NCBI GenBank assembly: GCA_963624605.1
Contig: CAVFQD010000079.1
Coordinates: forward strand, 1-5,402
Reading direction: 5' to 3'
DNA: 5,402 bases
Origin: Fimenecus sp963624605
Lineage (GTDB): Bacteria > Bacillota > Clostridia > Oscillospirales > Acutalibacteraceae
The notes under the pieces: generated by a model
Told to the model about the DNA's origin: nothing
Seen by the model: the letters and a program-made list of their open reading frames with translations, nothing else
Databases searched by the model: none
Program-made: the position numbers and the translations under genes
Shown here: positions 1 to 5,311 of the stretch, piece after piece
Position numbering within the stretch: position 1 is the first letter of the stretch
Layout of the letters: every line of letters begins with the position of its first letter

Positions 1-76
1 CCGTTGTATTACCGCATCCGACAAATAAAAGAGCAACAACCAGCACGGTAATAATAATTACATTCATTTTTTTCAT
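1..76 (-). CDS. N-terminus of a predicted lipoprotein (partial, runs off window start)
   Basis: Only the first 25 codons are present. They read as a classic lipoprotein signal peptide: a basic start (M-K-K-M-N), a hydrophobic core of about 14 residues (VIIITVLVVALLFV) and a lipobox-like F-V-G-C with the Cys at residue 21, followed by G-N-T-T. The mature protein would be lipid-anchored on the outer face of the cytoplasmic membrane. The start at 76..74 is supported by a strong ribosome binding site, GAGGAGT (90..84), 7 nt upstream; a second ATG at codon 4 is less well spaced. The rest of the protein is outside the window, so its function cannot be named. It is separated from tRNA-Arg by a terminator and probably has its own promoter. 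Confidence 0.8.
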   Translation of the reverse strand, partial: MKKMNVIIITVLVVALLFVGCGNTT

Positions 77-93
77 GTTTAACACTCCTCACG

Positions 94-127
94 ATTATAT
101 TTAATCACTTGAAATTTTATATGTCAA
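94..127 (-). promoter_or_regulatory. candidate promoter for the partial lipoprotein gene
   Basis: A perfect -35 box TTGACA lies at 127..122. At the proper 17-bp spacing the -10 is TTAAAT (104..99, 4 of 6 matches). A perfect TATAAT lies slightly further on (99..94), but 22 bp from the TTGACA, too far for normal sigma-A use. Which -10 is used cannot be settled from sequence. It sits between the upstream terminator and the ribosome binding site, where a promoter is needed. Confidence 0.5.
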
Positions 128-163
128 CAGAATTTGTGAAAAAACCGTATAATTTGTAAAGCA

Positions 164-176
164 AACGCTTCGCGTT
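164..176 (-). repeat. small hairpin with GAA loop (GCGAAGC core)
   Basis: On the minus strand this reads AACGC-GAA-GCGTT, a perfect 5-bp stem closed by a GAA loop. The core GCGAAGC is the sequence known from DNA biophysics as an exceptionally stable mini-hairpin. It lies just beyond the tRNA-Arg terminator, in the sense orientation of that transcript. The same GCGAAGC core, also sense-oriented and also beyond a tRNA terminator, occurs in the repeats after tRNA-Ser (5099-5105 and 5276-5282). No function is known to me. Confidence 0.45.
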
Positions 177-189
177 AAAATCATTTTAT

Positions 190-217
190 AAAAAAGACCA
201 AGCCGTGCGACTTGGTC
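190..217 (-). terminator. intrinsic terminator after tRNA-Arg
   Basis: On the minus strand a perfect 7-bp stem, GACCAAG / CTTGGTC, encloses an 8-nt loop and is followed directly by six T residues (195..190). It begins 8 nt after the encoded CCA of tRNA-Arg and would end both the tRNA transcript and any read-through from ychF. Confidence 0.9.
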
Positions 218-224
218 ATATAAT

Positions 225-301
225 TGGCGCGCCCGACTGGAGTCGAACCAGCGGCCTTCAGAGTCGGAGTCTGACGCTCTATCCAACTGAGCTACGGGCG
301 C
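225..301 (-). tRNA. tRNA-Arg (anticodon CCG)
   Basis: The minus strand folds into a complete cloverleaf: acceptor GCGCCCG (301..295) pairs with CGGGCGC; the D-arm is GCTC/GAGC; the anticodon stem is TCAGA/TCTGA with loop CTCCGAC; the T-arm is GCTGG-TTCGACT-CCAGT with one terminal G-T pair. The discriminator is G, and CCA is encoded (227..225). The anticodon CCG lies at 267..265, after the invariant U33, and reads the arginine codon CGG. The gene starts 16 nt after the ychF stop codon and is followed by a strong terminator, so it could be made from the ychF transcript, from its own promoter, or both. Confidence 0.96.
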
Positions 302-313
302 CGATAATCAAAT

Positions 314-343
314 ATTATCAAACATTAAATCTGAAAAGGACAA
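314..343 (-). promoter_or_regulatory. candidate promoter for tRNA-Arg inside the ychF end
   Basis: TTGTCC (343..338, 4 of 6 matches to TTGACA) and GATAAT (319..314, 5 of 6 matches to TATAAT) are separated by 18 bp. The -10 overlaps the ychF stop codon and ends 12 nt before the mature tRNA 5' end, giving a very short leader. The position is right but the -35 is imperfect, and chance in AT-rich DNA is a real alternative. Confidence 0.35.
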
Positions 344-1412
344 TGTCTCCGTCCTGCATAATGTAATCCTTACCCTCGGAGCGTATCTTGCCGTTTTCCT
401 TTGCCGCCTGCATTGAGCCGAGCGCCATAAGGTCATCAAACGAAACCACTTCGGCACGGATAAAGCCTCTTTCAATATCGGAATGGATTTTTCCTGCCGC
501 TTTGGGGGCTTTTGTACCTTTTTTAATTGTCCACGCTCTGACCTCTGGCTTGCCTGCCGTAAGAAACGACATCAGCCCAAGCAAATCGTATGAACGCTGT
601 ATGAGCAGGTCAAGTCCGCCCTTATCAACGCCTATATCGGAAAGGAACATCTCCTTTTCATCCTTGTCAAGTGAGGAAATTTCAGCCTCAAGCTCGGCGC
701 AGATAGGAAGCACCTCTGCCCCCTCTTTTGCCGCAAGCTCCCTTACCGCATTATAACGGGCATTGGTTTCAATATTGTTTTTGAAATCGTCCTCGCTCAT
801 ATTGCAAGCGTAAATAACAGGCTTTGCGGAAAGCAGACCGATACCCGAAAGAATTTCCTTTTCGTCCTCATCCGCCTCCACGGCTCTTGCATTCACGCCG
901 CTGTCAAGCTCGGATTTAAGGCGATGAAGAAAATCAACTTCCTTTTGAAGCGATTTGTCGCCTTTAAGCTCCTTTTCCGCTTTTGCAATTCTTCTGTCGA
1001 GAATTTCCGCATCGGACAAAAGCAATTCAAGGTTTATGGTTTCAATATCCCTTGTCGGGTCTATCGAGCCCTCGACATGGATTATATCATCGTTATCAAA
1101 GCATCTGACAACATGGACTATTGCGTCAACCTCACGGATATGCGAGAGGAACTTGTTTCCGAGACCCTCCCCCTTTGACGCACCCTTTACAAGCCCCGCA
1201 ATATCAACAAATTCGATTGATGCGGGCGTTATCTTATCGGGTGAGTACATCTCGGCAAGCTTGTCAAGCCTGTAATCGGGAACATCGACAACGCCGACAT
1301 TCGGTTCTATTGTACAGAAAGCATAGTTCGCCGACTGCGCTCCCGCATTTGTAATTGCGTTGAAAAGAGTGCTTTTACCGACATTCGGCAAACCGACTAT
1401 TCCTAATTTCAT
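318..1412 (-). CDS. ychF: redox-regulated ATPase YchF (OLA1/Obg-family P-loop NTPase)
   Basis: YchF is a universally conserved cytoplasmic P-loop NTPase of the Obg/TRAFAC class that binds ribosomes and hydrolyses ATP rather than GTP. The 364-residue length matches the family. The P-loop GLPNVGKST is at residues 7-15 and the G3 motif DIAGLVKGASKGEGLGN starts at residue 70. The G4 position reads NMSE (204-207) instead of NKxD; this NxxE form is the family hallmark that permits ATP use. A charged helical stretch at about 130-180 fits the coiled-coil arm, and residues from about 280 form the C-terminal TGS domain. The start at 1412..1410 is chosen because AAAGGA (1427..1422) lies 9 nt upstream. 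A longer reading frame begins with GTG at 1457, but that codon lies in the promoter, upstream of the expected transcript start; an ATG at 1421 touches the ribosome binding site directly. Upstream is the DUF1015 gene, downstream tRNA-Arg. Confidence 0.97.
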   Translation of the reverse strand: MKLGIVGLPNVGKSTLFNAITNAGAQSANYAFCTIEPNVGVVDVPDYRLDKLAEMYSPDKITPASIEFVDIAGLVKGASKGEGLGNKFLSHIREVDAIVHVVRCFDNDDIIHVEGSIDPTRDIETINLELLLSDAEILDRRIAKAEKELKGDKSLQKEVDFLHRLKSELDSGVNARAVEADEDEKEILSGIGLLSAKPVIYACNMSEDDFKNNIETNARYNAVRELAAKEGAEVLPICAELEAEISSLDKDEKEMFLSDIGVDKGGLDLLIQRSYDLLGLMSFLTAGKPEVRAWTIKKGTKAPKAAGKIHSDIERGFIRAEVVSFDDLMALGSMQAAKENGKIRSEGKDYIMQDGDIVLFRFNV

Positions 1413-1448
1413 TAATTTCATTCCTTTGTTTTCATTTGGGCACAGAGT

Positions 1449-1477
1449 ATTATACACTAATCTCTTTGTTTTTTCAA
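1449..1477 (-). promoter_or_regulatory. sigma-A promoter of ychF
   Basis: TTGAAA (1477..1472, 5 of 6 matches) and a perfect TATAAT (1454..1449) are separated by exactly 17 bp. Transcription would begin near 1442, giving a leader of about 30 nt before the ychF start. The -35 box overlaps the TGA stop codon of the upstream DUF1015 gene (1476..1474), so the promoter is partly embedded in that gene's end. Confidence 0.8.
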
Positions 1478-2715
1478 TGCAATTCGTGAATAAACAGTCC
1501 GCTTAAAAGCTTGGGCTCAAACCATGTCGATTTCGGCGGCATAATAAGACCTGCATCCGCAATCGTCATAAGCTCGTCAAGCGTGGTCGGATACATTGAA
1601 AAAGCAAGCTTCATATCGCTGTTTGCACGCCTTTCAAGCTCTCCGAGACCTCTTATTCCGCCGACAAAGTCAATTCTCTTGTCGGTTCTCGGGTCGTCAA
1701 TGCCGAGTATCGGAGAAATAAGATTATTCTGCAAAATCGAAACATCAAGACTGCCTACGGGGTCGTTTTTGTCAAAAGTTCCGTCCTTTGCTTTAAGGCA
1801 ATACCACTCGTTGTCAAGGTACATACCGAATGTATGCTGTTTTTCGGGCTTATATGCCGATGTGCCGACCTTTTCGACCTCGAACTTGCCGGAAATTTTA
1901 TTTATAAATTCCTCTTTCGAGTTGCCGTTTAAGTCAGCTATTACTCTGTTATAATCCATAATTGCAAGGTCGTCCGCACAGAAAACAACGCAGAGGAAGA
2001 AGTTAAACTCCTCGTTTCCCGTATAATCGGGGGTTGCCTCACGCCTTTTAATGCCGACCTTTACCGCGGAAGCCGCCCTGTGGTGTCCGTCCGCAATGTA
2101 CAAAGACGGAATTTTTGCAAACTCGCCCGTAATTTTTGCGATAACATTATCGTCGTCAATCACCCAAACAGTCTGGCGAACTCCGTCCGAAACAAAATCA
2201 TATTCTGCTTCGTGAGATGCTTTCCACGCAGAAACCGTTTCGGTAACAGCGTCGTTTTTGCGGTGCGCAAGGAATATCGGACCCGTGTTTGAGTCAAGCG
2301 TATCTACATGATGAATTCTGTCCGCCTCTTTATCGGCTCTTGTAAGCTCGTGCTTTTTAATTACATTGTTCATATAATCGTCAATCGAAGCGCAGCCTAC
2401 GATACCCGTCTGCACCTTACCCTCACGGGTCTGCTCATAGATATAAAAGCAAGGCTTATCGTCCTTTTTGAGAACTCCGTCCGACACAAGCGACAACAAG
2501 TTCTGTTTAGCCTTTTCATAAACCTCTTCACTGTATATGTATGTGTCCACAGGAAGGTCTATTTCCGCCTTATCCACATGGAGAAACGAATATGGATTGC
2601 CCTTTACCATCTGACGGGCTTCCTGTGAATTCATAACATCATAAGGCAAAGCGGCTACCCTACTTGCGTATTCCTTTTTCGGTCTGATTGCTTTGAAAGG
2701 TCTTAAAACTGACAT
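1474..2715 (-). CDS. DUF1015 family protein (SerK-like/ParB-like fold, putative kinase)
   Basis: This 413-residue protein has the conserved blocks of DUF1015: RPFKAIRP near the start, ALPYDVM (22-28), NPYSFLHVDKAEIDLP (40-55), HELTR (122-126) and the signature DGHHR (209-213), with the C-terminal half well kept. No signal peptide or membrane segment is seen, so it is cytoplasmic. Known family background: DUF1015 is distantly related to the archaeal ADP-dependent serine kinase SerK and the SbnI-type kinases of the ParB superfamily, and in many clostridia its gene stands near serine biosynthesis genes. Free-serine kinase activity is therefore a reasonable guess, not something this sequence proves; no ser genes are visible here. 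The ATG at 2715 overlaps the end of the VanZ gene by 13 bp and follows a GAGAGG ribosome binding site by about 6 nt, suggesting translational coupling. No terminator separates it from ychF. Confidence 0.88.
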   Translation of the reverse strand: MSVLRPFKAIRPKKEYASRVAALPYDVMNSQEARQMVKGNPYSFLHVDKAEIDLPVDTYIYSEEVYEKAKQNLLSLVSDGVLKKDDKPCFYIYEQTREGKVQTGIVGCASIDDYMNNVIKKHELTRADKEADRIHHVDTLDSNTGPIFLAHRKNDAVTETVSAWKASHEAEYDFVSDGVRQTVWVIDDDNVIAKITGEFAKIPSLYIADGHHRAASAVKVGIKRREATPDYTGNEEFNFFLCVVFCADDLAIMDYNRVIADLNGNSKEEFINKISGKFEVEKVGTSAYKPEKQHTFGMYLDNEWYCLKAKDGTFDKNDPVGSLDVSILQNNLISPILGIDDPRTDKRIDFVGGIRGLGELERRANSDMKLAFSMYPTTLDELMTIADAGLIMPPKSTWFEPKLLSGLFIHELH

Positions 2716-3161
2716 ACTTTTCCTCTCTTGTTACAGTATTTTTTATAAATTAAATAAATGATTGACAAAAAGACTATACATGCGGCGGCTCCGCCCGAAT
2801 CTATGAGCACATCACGGAACCTGCACGCCCTGCCGTCAACGAATACCTGATGAATTTCGTCCGTTGCGGCATACAGTACAGTCAATATAAAAGATACAAG
2901 CGGCTTGAATTTCAGCGTCGTGGCGCCGAGCGCCAAATTAAACAACAGGCACAGTCCGAAAAACTCTAAGGCGTGCGCCGTTTTCCTTATAAAATGCGAG
3001 CTGAGCGAAATACCGAACATATCGTATATCCATTTTATGCAGGTGTCCGACGATTCGGTCGATGCATCCGCAGGCTGAGCGGAAAGCATAAATATCGTTA
3101 TCATACAGGCGGCAACGCACAGCCACGCAACTGCTGTCAGAATTTTCCGTCTTCTGCTCAT
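2703..3161 (-). CDS. VanZ family membrane protein
   Basis: A 152-residue integral membrane protein with about four hydrophobic segments (roughly 7-26, 62-80, 86-100 and 124-140). Family-defining VanZ-like motifs are present: RKTAHALEFFGL (59-70), the acidic-aromatic stretch ATDEIHQVFVDGR (99-111), and RFRDVLIDSGGA (114-125) before the last membrane segment. The prototype VanZ gives low-level teicoplanin resistance in the vanA cluster, but most chromosomal relatives are uncharacterised and no other van genes are seen here, so resistance should not be assumed. The start codon overlaps the stop of the solute-binding protein gene in an ATGA arrangement (3161..3158), with a weak GGTG-type ribosome binding site upstream. 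The gene end overlaps the DUF1015 start. Both overlaps indicate one coupled operon. Confidence 0.9.
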   Translation of the reverse strand: MSRRRKILTAVAWLCVAACMITIFMLSAQPADASTESSDTCIKWIYDMFGISLSSHFIRKTAHALEFFGLCLLFNLALGATTLKFKPLVSFILTVLYAATDEIHQVFVDGRACRFRDVLIDSGGAAACIVFLSIIYLIYKKYCNKRGKVCQF

Positions 3162-4747
3162 TTCTTCACCGCATTTATAAAATACATAATGTCGCCCGAC
3201 GGATAGAAGTATATGCCGTCAACATCCTTGTTTTCGATGAAATAACTGTATTCATATATAACGGGGAGCATAACAGCCTCGTCAATGAGTACGCTTTCGG
3301 CGTTCTTGCAGCTTTCCAAAAGCCGTGAGTTATCCTTTGTCGACTCACGAACCTGCTGCAAAGCTGCCTCAAAACGGTCGGAAGTGTAATTGAACTTTGT
3401 ATTGTTGCTGAAGCTTTCCAAAAACTCATTTGTGTTGACGGTATTCGCCGTGAACGGATAGAACACCACCGAATAGTTGCCCGAAATCACCGTAGAGTCA
3501 AGCTCGTCTCCCGTAACTACCGTTACGCTGACCGCAAATTTAACGCCCAGCGTCTTTTGCCACACCTGAACAATCTGCTTGACAAAGGTCTCGTACTCCT
3601 CGGTGCATTTAATTTCAAGCTCAACGCTTGACGAGCCCGTTTCAAGCAAGCCCTGCTCGAAATAATCCTTTGCCTTTGCCGAATCGAAAGCGTAAACAGA
3701 GCCGGTAGAATCAGACGGCGTGTATTGAGCCGAACCCACCTTACAGTAAGGAGGTACGAAGCTGACCGCAGGCTTAATGTCATCGGAAATTGCTCCTGCA
3801 AGCGATAAATCTGCCGAATAAGCGAGCGCAAGACGCACATTTTTGTTCGCAAGATACTTGTCGGTCTGGTTAAACACAAACGAATACACCGTATTTTCAA
3901 CGCTTTGCGTATTAAAATCCGATTTATCCGTTATATTTGAATAGTTGATATTGTTGAGATACGCAACATCGTATGTATCGTTGTTCATTTTTTCGGCAAC
4001 GGCATCACGGCTTGTGTTGACATAGAAGGTTACCGATGATGGCATAACCTTGTTTTCGCCGTTATAGTCGTCATTGCGGTCAAGTCTTACAGATGTGCCG
4101 TCAATCCATTTGCCGACATTAAACGGACCGTTGCAAAGGGAATACTTGGCGTCAAGCCCGTACTTACCGCCCGTAAGCTCATAAAACTCCCTATCACACG
4201 GCACTGCGCCCGCCGTGGTAAGGTTATAAAGCAAATTGTCGTCCTTTGAATTAAGCGTGATTGAAAAGGTGTACTTGTCATCTGCGCTGTACGAAGCAAC
4301 AGAGGAAAAGAGCGAGGCATACGGCGAATTTATGGAAGGGTCAAAAATCCTGTCAAAGGCAAAGGCAAAGTCCTCGGCATAAACATTTATGTCAAAGGTA
4401 TCCGCATAGTTTTCTCCCAAAACGGTCTTATGACCCGAAAAAAGAGCCCAATGAGCATCCTGACGAAGCTTAAAAACATAGCGCAAGCCGTCGTCCGAGA
4501 CGGTATAGCTCTCGCATACGCCGTTTTCGATTTCGCCGTTGCTTCCTATTCTAAAAAGCCCCTCATAGCAGTTTAGGACTATCATTTTTTCGCTGTCGGT
4601 CTTTGCAATCTGCGGGTCAAGGCTTGTGGGCTCGCCGATAATCGGCACGGCAAAGGATTTGTTCGCCTTGCCCTTACCGAAGCAACCGCAAAGTGAAAGC
4701 ATTATTAAAATTAACGCCGTAATCACGGCAACTGATTTCTTGAACAT
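3158..4747 (-). CDS. ABC transporter substrate-binding lipoprotein, family 5 (peptide-type)
   Basis: The 529-residue product begins with M-F-K-K, a hydrophobic core and the lipobox L-C-G-C with the lipidated Cys at residue 22, so it should be anchored outside the membrane. The mature part has the family 5 (SBP_bac_5) pattern: GEPTSLDPQ (38-46), YEGLFRI (61-67), DDGLRYVFKLRQDAHW (85-100), a central YNGE...PSSVTFYVN region, and VRLALAYSADLS further on. The length is normal for OppA/DppA-like proteins, which capture peptides, nickel or other solutes and deliver them to an ABC permease. The ligand cannot be told from sequence. No permease or ATPase genes adjoin it in this window; it is followed instead by VanZ-family and DUF1015 genes, so it may be an orphan receptor. 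The start is supported by GGAG 5 nt upstream and by a consensus promoter. Confidence 0.93.
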   Translation of the reverse strand: MFKKSVAVITALILIMLSLCGCFGKGKANKSFAVPIIGEPTSLDPQIAKTDSEKMIVLNCYEGLFRIGSNGEIENGVCESYTVSDDGLRYVFKLRQDAHWALFSGHKTVLGENYADTFDINVYAEDFAFAFDRIFDPSINSPYASLFSSVASYSADDKYTFSITLNSKDDNLLYNLTTAGAVPCDREFYELTGGKYGLDAKYSLCNGPFNVGKWIDGTSVRLDRNDDYNGENKVMPSSVTFYVNTSRDAVAEKMNNDTYDVAYLNNINYSNITDKSDFNTQSVENTVYSFVFNQTDKYLANKNVRLALAYSADLSLAGAISDDIKPAVSFVPPYCKVGSAQYTPSDSTGSVYAFDSAKAKDYFEQGLLETGSSSVELEIKCTEEYETFVKQIVQVWQKTLGVKFAVSVTVVTGDELDSTVISGNYSVVFYPFTANTVNTNEFLESFSNNTKFNYTSDRFEAALQQVRESTKDNSRLLESCKNAESVLIDEAVMLPVIYEYSYFIENKDVDGIYFYPSGDIMYFINAVKK

Positions 4748-4802
4748 ATAAACTCCGATATTTTTATCTGAAAAGTCTGATTTTTACGCTTGTTTTTTAG
4801 AT

Positions 4803-4831
4803 ATTATACAACAAAAATTTATTCATTGCAA
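4803..4831 (-). promoter_or_regulatory. sigma-A promoter of the solute-binding protein operon
   Basis: TTGCAA (4831..4826, 4 of 6 matches) and a perfect TATAAT (4808..4803) are separated by 17 bp. The transcript would start near 4796, with a leader of about 50 nt in which I see no riboswitch or attenuator structure. The -35 box is only 7 bp from the -35 box of the divergent tRNA-Ser promoter. Confidence 0.8.
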
Positions 4832-4838
4832 TTCACTC

Positions 4839-4867
4839 TTGATTTTTTTCCGACTATCGTTTATAAT
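4839..4867 (+). promoter_or_regulatory. sigma-A promoter of tRNA-Ser
   Basis: TTGATT (4839-4844, 4 of 6 matches) and a perfect TATAAT (4862-4867) are separated by 17 bp. The expected start near 4874 leaves a leader of only about 8 nt before the mature tRNA 5' end at 4882, typical for single bacterial tRNA genes. Confidence 0.8.
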
Positions 4868-4881
4868 ATCACAGGTAACAC

Positions 4882-4974
4882 GGAGAGTTGTCCGAGCTGG
4901 TCGAAGGAGCACGATTGGAAATCGTGTAAACCGCCAAAACGGTTTCGAGGGTTCGAATCCCTTGCTCTCCGCCA
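4882..4974 (+). tRNA. tRNA-Ser (anticodon GGA)
   Basis: A full type II cloverleaf is visible. Acceptor GGAGAGT pairs with GCTCTCC (one T-G pair at the base). The anticodon stem CACGA/TCGTG holds the loop TTGGAAA, with anticodon GGA at 4917-4919, which reads serine codons TCC and TCT. The long variable arm typical of tRNA-Ser contains ACCG/CGGT (4930-4933 / 4940-4943). The T-arm is GAGGG-TTCGAAT-CCCTT. Discriminator G and an encoded CCA (4972-4974) complete it. The last 17 nt (4958-4974) are repeated exactly at 5135-5151 and 5312-5328 without the rest of the tRNA. Confidence 0.97.
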
Positions 4975-4975
4975 G

Positions 4976-5017
4976 AAAATAGCGGTATGGTGTGTTGAAC
5001 ACTGTACCGTTATTTTT
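4976..5017 (+). terminator. intrinsic terminator of tRNA-Ser (repeat copy 1)
   Basis: GCGGTATGGTGT (4982-4993) pairs with ACACTGTACCGT (4999-5010) as a 12-bp stem with three G-T pairs and loop GTTGA. It extends outward through T4980-A5012 and an A-run pairing with the T-run. The tract TATTTTT (5011-5017) follows. It begins right after the tRNA CCA, so it should end the tRNA-Ser transcript. The A-run on the other side could make it work in both directions. Confidence 0.85.
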
Positions 5018-5029
5018 GTGAATTGTTAG

Positions 5030-5044
5030 AGGGATTCGAACCCT
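5030..5044 (-). repeat. isolated inverted tRNA T-arm (copy 1)
   Basis: The minus strand reads AGGGTTCGAATCCCT, identical over 15 nt to the T-arm of tRNA-Ser at 4948-4962 on the plus strand. The loop is the canonical TTCGAAT only on the minus strand. No acceptor strand or CCA follows on that strand, so it is a fragment, not a tRNA gene. Confidence 0.7.
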
Positions 5045-5049
5045 AAAAT

Positions 5050-5131
5050 CTTTTGCAAGACGAAGTCTTGTCAAAAGAAGTCTATAATAGGATAGTTTGC
5101 GAAGCAAACTTACAGGCGAACGAAGTGAGCC
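5050..5131 (+). repeat. cluster of three GAA-loop hairpins (copy 1)
   Basis: Three successive hairpins each have a GAA triloop. 5050-5077 is a 12-bp stem with one bulged T (5071), core CAAGAC-GAA-GTCTTG. 5094-5110 is AGTTTGC-GAA-GCAAACT, a perfect 7-bp stem containing GCGAAGC. 5115-5131 is GGCGAAC-GAA-GTGAGCC, where two adjacent G/A mismatches interrupt the stem. Between the first two lies an isolated TATAAT (5083-5088) without an acceptable -35. No T-run follows any of them, so they are not ordinary terminators. Confidence 0.7.
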
Positions 5132-5152
5132 GAGTCCCTTGCTCTCCGCCAG

Positions 5153-5194
5153 AAAACAGCGGTATGGTGTGTTGAACACTGTACCGTTATTTTT
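5153..5194 (+). terminator. second copy of the tRNA-Ser terminator (repeat copy 2)
   Basis: This is the same 12-bp stem, GTTGA loop and T-run as at 4976-5017, shifted by 177 bp. C at 5157 replaces the T that pairs with A5189 in copy 1, so only the outer extension of the stem is weakened; the core stem is unchanged. It would catch transcripts that pass the first terminator. Confidence 0.75.
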
Positions 5195-5206
5195 GTGAAT
5201 TGTTAG

Positions 5207-5221
5207 AGGGATTCGAACCCT
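5207..5221 (-). repeat. isolated inverted tRNA T-arm (copy 2)
   Basis: This is the exact 177-bp-shifted copy of the inverted T-arm at 5030-5044. Confidence 0.7.
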
Positions 5222-5226
5222 AAAAT

Positions 5227-5308
5227 CTTTTGCAAGACGAAGTCTTGTCAAAAGAAGTCTATAATAGGATAGTTTGCGAAGCAAACTTACAGGCGAACGA
5301 AGTGAGCC
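5227..5308 (+). repeat. cluster of three GAA-loop hairpins (copy 2)
   Basis: This is the exact copy of the hairpin cluster at 5050-5131, with hairpins at 5227-5254, 5271-5287 and 5292-5308. The GCGAAGC core lies at 5276-5282. Confidence 0.7.
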
Positions 5309-5311
5309 GAG

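Larger units (their letters stand above)
4958..5134 (+). repeat. 177-bp tandem repeat, copy 1 (begins in the tRNA-Ser 3' end)
   Basis: The unit starts with the terminal 17 nt of tRNA-Ser (tcccttgctctccgcca) and continues through the tRNA terminator, an inverted T-arm and three GAA-loop hairpins, ending in gccgag. Copy 2 follows at exactly 177 bp. By eye the only difference between the two is T at 4980 against C at 5157. No credible reading frame lies within it. The arrangement parallels the 178-bp repeats with tRNA-Tyr 3' ends in the E. coli tyrT operon. Confidence 0.95.
5135..5311 (+). repeat. 177-bp tandem repeat, copy 2
   Basis: This is the direct tandem copy of 4958-5134, again beginning with the 17-nt tRNA-Ser 3' end including CCA (5135-5151) but without the preceding tRNA body. 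Read by eye it is the same as copy 1 except for C instead of T at 5157. Near identity points to a very recent duplication, active homogenisation, or an assembly-relevant expansion. Confidence 0.95.

Noticed and set aside
101..286. 61-codon open frame on the minus strand
   Set aside because: It starts inside tRNA-Arg and runs through the terminator and spacer; its opening residues are merely translated tRNA sequence.
303..319. GATAAT/ATTATC inverted repeat between ychF and tRNA-Arg as a terminator
   Set aside because: The 6-bp stem is almost entirely A-T, has no T-run after it and abuts the tRNA; it is too weak to act as a terminator.
388..756. 122-codon plus-strand frame and other plus-strand frames over 318-3200
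   Set aside because: These are shadows antisense to ychF, DUF1015 and VanZ genes, which have clear family motifs on the minus strand.
1413..1457. 15-residue N-terminal extension of YchF from GTG at 1457
   Set aside because: This codon lies in the promoter region upstream of the predicted transcript start. The family normally begins a few residues before the P-loop, and AAAGGA is placed for the ATG at 1412.
2703..3161. Glycopeptide resistance determinant
   Set aside because: VanZ-family membership alone does not show resistance, and no vanA, vanH, vanX, vanR or vanS-like genes are in the window.
5083..5088. TATAAT inside each repeat as a promoter
   Set aside because: No acceptable -35 lies 16-18 bp upstream. 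TTGTCA at 5068 is only 9 bp away, and TTGCAA at 5053 is 24 bp away.
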